Source of the DNA: Mycobacterium sp.
GTDB taxonomy: Bacteria > Actinomycetota > Actinomycetes > Mycobacteriales > Mycobacteriaceae
Assembly (NCBI GenBank): GCA_016197405.1
Contig: JACPVR010000012.1
Location: 1-64,000, forward strand
Direction of reading: 5' to 3'
Length of the DNA: 64,000 bases
Shown: positions 61,787 through 64,000 of the stretch, one piece after another
Numbering within the stretch: the stretch's first letter is position 1
How the letters are laid out: the number at the start of each line of letters is the position of its first letter
Position numbers and translations under genes: made by a program
Notes under the pieces: generated by a model
The model's input: only the letters and a program-made list of their open reading frames with translations
Database searches by the model: none
What the model was told of the DNA's origin: nothing

Positions 61787-63082
61787 ATGTGGGATTTCGA
61801 GACCGACCCTGAATACCAGGCCAAACTCGACTGGGTCGAGACATTCATGTCGGACGAACTGGAACCGCTGGATCTGGTCTCACTCGATCCCTACGACAAG
61901 TCCAACCCCGATGTGATGGCGGTGCTGCGCCCGCTGCAGCAACAGGTCAAGGACAACGGCTTGTGGGCCGCTCACCTCAAGCCGGAACTGGGTGGCCAGG
62001 GTTTCGGGCAGGTCAAGCTGGCCCTGCTCAACGAGATCCTGGGCCGCTCCCGCTGGGCCCCGTCGGTTTTCGGCTGTCAGGCGCCGGACTCCGGCAACGC
62101 CGAGATCCTGGCCCTGTTCGGCACCGACGAGCAGAAGCAGCGCTACCTGCAGCCACTGCTCGACGGCGAGATCTCGTCCTGCTATTCGATGACCGAACCG
62201 CAGGGCGGATCGGACCCGGGACTGTTCGTCACCCGCGCCGAGCGCGACGGCGACAGCTGGGTCATCAACGGGGAGAAGTGGTTCTCCTCGCACGCCCGGC
62301 ACGCGTCGTTCTTCATCGTGATGGCGGTGACCAATCCTGAGGCGCGCACCCGCGACAAGATGTCGCTTTTCATCGTGCCCGCCGAGACACCCGGTATCGA
62401 GATCGTCCGCAACGTGGGTGTCGGCGGCGAGAGTTCCGAGCACGCCTCACACGGCTACGTCCGCTACACCGATGTCCGGGTGCCGCTCGATCACGTGCTC
62501 GGCGGTGAAGGCCAGGCGTTCGCGATCGCGCAGACCCGCCTCGGCGGCGGCCGTATCCACCACGCCATGCGCACCATCGCACTGGCCCGGCGCGCCTTCG
62601 ACATGATGTGCGAGCGTGCGGTGTCCCGGCAGACCCGGATGGGATCGTTGGGCAGCTTCCAGATGACGCAGGAGAAGATCGCCGACAGCTGGATCCAGAT
62701 CGAACAGTTCCGGCTGCTGGTGCTGCGTACCGCGTGGCTCATCGACAAGCACCACGACTACCAGTTGGTGCGCCGCGACATCGCCGCGGTCAAGGTCGCG
62801 ATGCCGCAGGTGCTGCACGATGTGGTGCAGCGGGCCATGCATCTGCACGGAGCACTGGGCGTTTCCAACGAGATGCCGTTCGTCAAGATGATGATCGCCG
62901 CGGAATCGCTGGCCATCGCCGACGGCCCCACCGAAGTGCACAAGCTGACGCTGGCCCGGCGGACGCTCAAGGAGTACGAACCGGTGCAGACACTGTTCCC
63001 GTCGGCGCATATCCCGACGCGACGGGCGCAGGCCGCGGCCCGGCTCGCTGAACGCCTCGAACACGAGGTCGCCGAGCTCTGA
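61787..63082 (+). CDS. fadE1: Acyl-CoA dehydrogenase (FadE1-like)
   Basis: A 431-residue acyl-CoA dehydrogenase of the ACAD11-like branch: CYSMTEPQGGSDPGLFVTRA, INGEKWFSSHARHASF, GGGRIHHAMRTIALARRAFDM, MHLHGALGVSNEMPFVKM and ADGPTEVHKLTLARRTL. It oxidises an acyl-CoA with FAD. ATG predicted leaderless. The symbol rests on context (fadE1 = Rv0131c lies in the parallel region of M. tuberculosis, from memory) and on family; low certainty for the exact ortholog. Confidence 0.85.
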   Translation: MWDFETDPEYQAKLDWVETFMSDELEPLDLVSLDPYDKSNPDVMAVLRPLQQQVKDNGLWAAHLKPELGGQGFGQVKLALLNEILGRSRWAPSVFGCQAPDSGNAEILALFGTDEQKQRYLQPLLDGEISSCYSMTEPQGGSDPGLFVTRAERDGDSWVINGEKWFSSHARHASFFIVMAVTNPEARTRDKMSLFIVPAETPGIEIVRNVGVGGESSEHASHGYVRYTDVRVPLDHVLGGEGQAFAIAQTRLGGGRIHHAMRTIALARRAFDMMCERAVSRQTRMGSLGSFQMTQEKIADSWIQIEQFRLLVLRTAWLIDKHHDYQLVRRDIAAVKVAMPQVLHDVVQRAMHLHGALGVSNEMPFVKMMIAAESLAIADGPTEVHKLTLARRTLKEYEPVQTLFPSAHIPTRRAQAAARLAERLEHEVAEL

Positions 63083-63095
63083 TCCGAGCCCGGGC

Positions 63096-63142
63096 GTGGA
63101 GTTATGACACGCTATTGGCAGTCATGCGTGTCATAACTCCAC
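63096..63142. repeat. Long perfect inverted repeat upstream of the TSUP gene
   Basis: GTGGAGTTATGACACGC (63096-63112) pairs perfectly with GCGTGTCATAACTCCAC (63126-63142) around a 13-bp loop. It begins 13 bp after the fadE1 stop and ends 13 bp before the TSUP GTG. It could terminate fadE1 mRNA, shield the TSUP start, or be a dispersed palindrome. Confidence 0.6.
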
Positions 63143-63155
63143 ACCCGGCCCGCCG

Positions 63156-63917
63156 GTGAGCCATATCCACTGGGCACTGCTTTTCGCCGCCGGCGTCGTC
63201 GGCGGACTGACCGGAAGCATCGCCGGTCTGGCCTCGGTCGCCACCTACCCGGCACTATTGGCGGTGGGCCTGCCGCCCGTGACGGCCAATGTCACCAACA
63301 CCGTCGCCCTGGTGTTCAACGGCATCGGATCGATCCTCGGCTCACGACCCGAGCTGGCCGGGCAGGGCCGCTGGTTGTTGCGGATGACCCCGATCGCGGC
63401 GCTGGGCGGGGCAGCGGGCGCGGTACTGCTGCTCACGACGCCCGCCGACGGTTTCGAGAAGATCGTGCCGTGGCTGCTGGCGTTCTCGGCGCTGGCGATT
63501 GTGGTGCCGCGATCGGCGGTCACCGCCGACGGTGTCGACGGCAAGGCCGGTCACCGCAGGCTGCTGCTGGAGGCCGCGGCGATATTCGCGATCGCGATCT
63601 ATGGCGGCTACTTCGGTGCGGCCGCCGGGGTGGTGCTGCTGGCCATGCTGCTGCGCACTGGTCAGGCGTCGCTGGCACATTCCAATGCCGCCAAGAACGT
63701 GCTCCTGGGCGCGTCCAACCTCACGGCCGCGGTGATATTCGCGTTCGTCGCACCGGTGCACTGGCCGTCGGTCGTCGCACTCGGGCTGGGCTGCCTGGTC
63801 GGCTCCCGGCTCGGCCCGGTGGTGGTGCGCCGCACCCCGACCACCCCCATGCGGGTGGTCATCGGGATCGGCGCGCTGGTGCTGGCGATCAAACTCGGTA
63901 TCGACGCCTACAGCTGA
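63156..63917 (+). CDS. TSUP (TauE/SafE) family transporter
   Basis: A 253-residue membrane protein with about eight spans and two internal halves, recognised by GGLTGSIAGLASVATYPALLAVGLPPVTANVTNTVAL (split by the conserved Pro-Pro) and NAAKNVLLGASNLTAAVIF. The family exports sulfite, sulfoacetate and similar anions or takes up related solutes. The GTG at 63156 lies right behind a long palindrome. Substrate unknown; a link to the sulfonate-type importer at the other end of the window is only a guess. Confidence 0.85.
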   Translation: MSHIHWALLFAAGVVGGLTGSIAGLASVATYPALLAVGLPPVTANVTNTVALVFNGIGSILGSRPELAGQGRWLLRMTPIAALGGAAGAVLLLTTPADGFEKIVPWLLAFSALAIVVPRSAVTADGVDGKAGHRRLLLEAAAIFAIAIYGGYFGAAAGVVLLAMLLRTGQASLAHSNAAKNVLLGASNLTAAVIFAFVAPVHWPSVVALGLGCLVGSRLGPVVVRRTPTTPMRVVIGIGALVLAIKLGIDAYS

Positions 63918-63949
63918 CCCGCGCTTCTCACCCTCTCTTTCAACTACCG

Positions 63950-64000
63950 CGAGCGTGCGTGTCCCCGGCCCGACACACCGCGCTTTCACCGGATCTGCGC
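63950..64000. repeat. Partial intergenic element at the right edge
   Basis: GAGCGTGCGTGT is followed by CCCCGGCCC and GACACACCGCGC; this resembles the left half of the palindrome at 39651-39708 (GAGCGCGCGTGT ... GACACACCG). It is cut by the window end. Confidence 0.35.

Overview
The window is high-GC actinobacterial DNA and reads as a chromosomal stretch of a fast-growing mycobacterium (Mycolicibacterium-like). Evidence: a broken MCE-family gene at the left edge, many GTG starts, ATGA/GTGA stop-start overlaps, candidate leaderless promoters, mycobacterial families (mycobacterial hemophore-type protein, LCM/TIGR00027 methyltransferase, deazaflavin-dependent reductase, DUF5709), and a gene set that by my recollection parallels the Mycobacterium tuberculosis Rv0131c-Rv0157 neighbourhood (fadE1, TetR/cyp138, msrA, Rv0138-Rv0143c, Rv0146-Rv0149, ptpB, fadE2, pnt), rearranged and interleaved with extra genes. 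No tRNA, rRNA, CRISPR array, insertion sequence or prophage was seen.

Layout. 1-3.1 kb: MCE C-terminus, then a three-gene sulfonate/taurine-type ABC importer on the minus strand. 3.1-9 kb: an unknown protein, fused-type transhydrogenase pntA-pntB, and a LysR regulator with an MFS exporter. 9-11.4 kb: fadE2-ptpB facing a truncated DUF456 gene. 11.4-16.5 kb: minus-strand lipid/aldehyde oxidoreductase operon (ALDH, SDR, quinone oxidoreductase) with a methyltransferase and a TetR. 16.6-20.4 kb: TetR-FUSC exporter and a pirin. 20.4-26.4 kb: a complete fructose PTS, ptsI diverging from fruR-fruK-fruA-ptsH. 26.4-34.6 kb: reductase, CopB-like ATPase with a CsoR-type box, FAA hydrolase, ClC channel, aquaporin, Dps, DNA glycosylase, NTF2 and DUF427 proteins. 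34.6-41.7 kb: SRPBCC, DAO oxidase, cupredoxin lipoprotein, epimerase-NTF2 pair under a KstR-like box, msrB-msrA, and a flavin monooxygenase pair under twin operators. 41.7-47.3 kb: P450 with divergent TetR, C39-like protein, PPOX protein, ADH, DHA2-type MFS. 47.3-51.1 kb: a tightly overlapping four-gene membrane/lipoprotein cluster of unknown role. 51.3-64 kb: STAS protein, glgX, DUF4239 protein, BVMO, ADH, DUF5709, hemophore-like protein, hydrolase-SDR-SRPBCC operon, DUF1059, fadE1 and a TSUP transporter.

Functional themes: redox and lipid/steroid-like catabolism (two FadE, ALDH, SDRs, BVMO, P450, flavin oxidases), NAD(P)H balance (pntAB), fructose uptake, oxidative stress (Dps, MsrA/B), and copper/envelope functions (CopB-like ATPase, cupredoxin lipoprotein, and the 47.3-51.1 kb cluster, the best candidate for an undescribed system). 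Many intergenic spaces hold perfect palindromes: candidate operators for LysR, TetR, DeoR, CsoR and KstR-type regulators, bidirectional terminators, and longer intergenic hairpins. Family assignments rest on reading motifs by eye; no database search was run.
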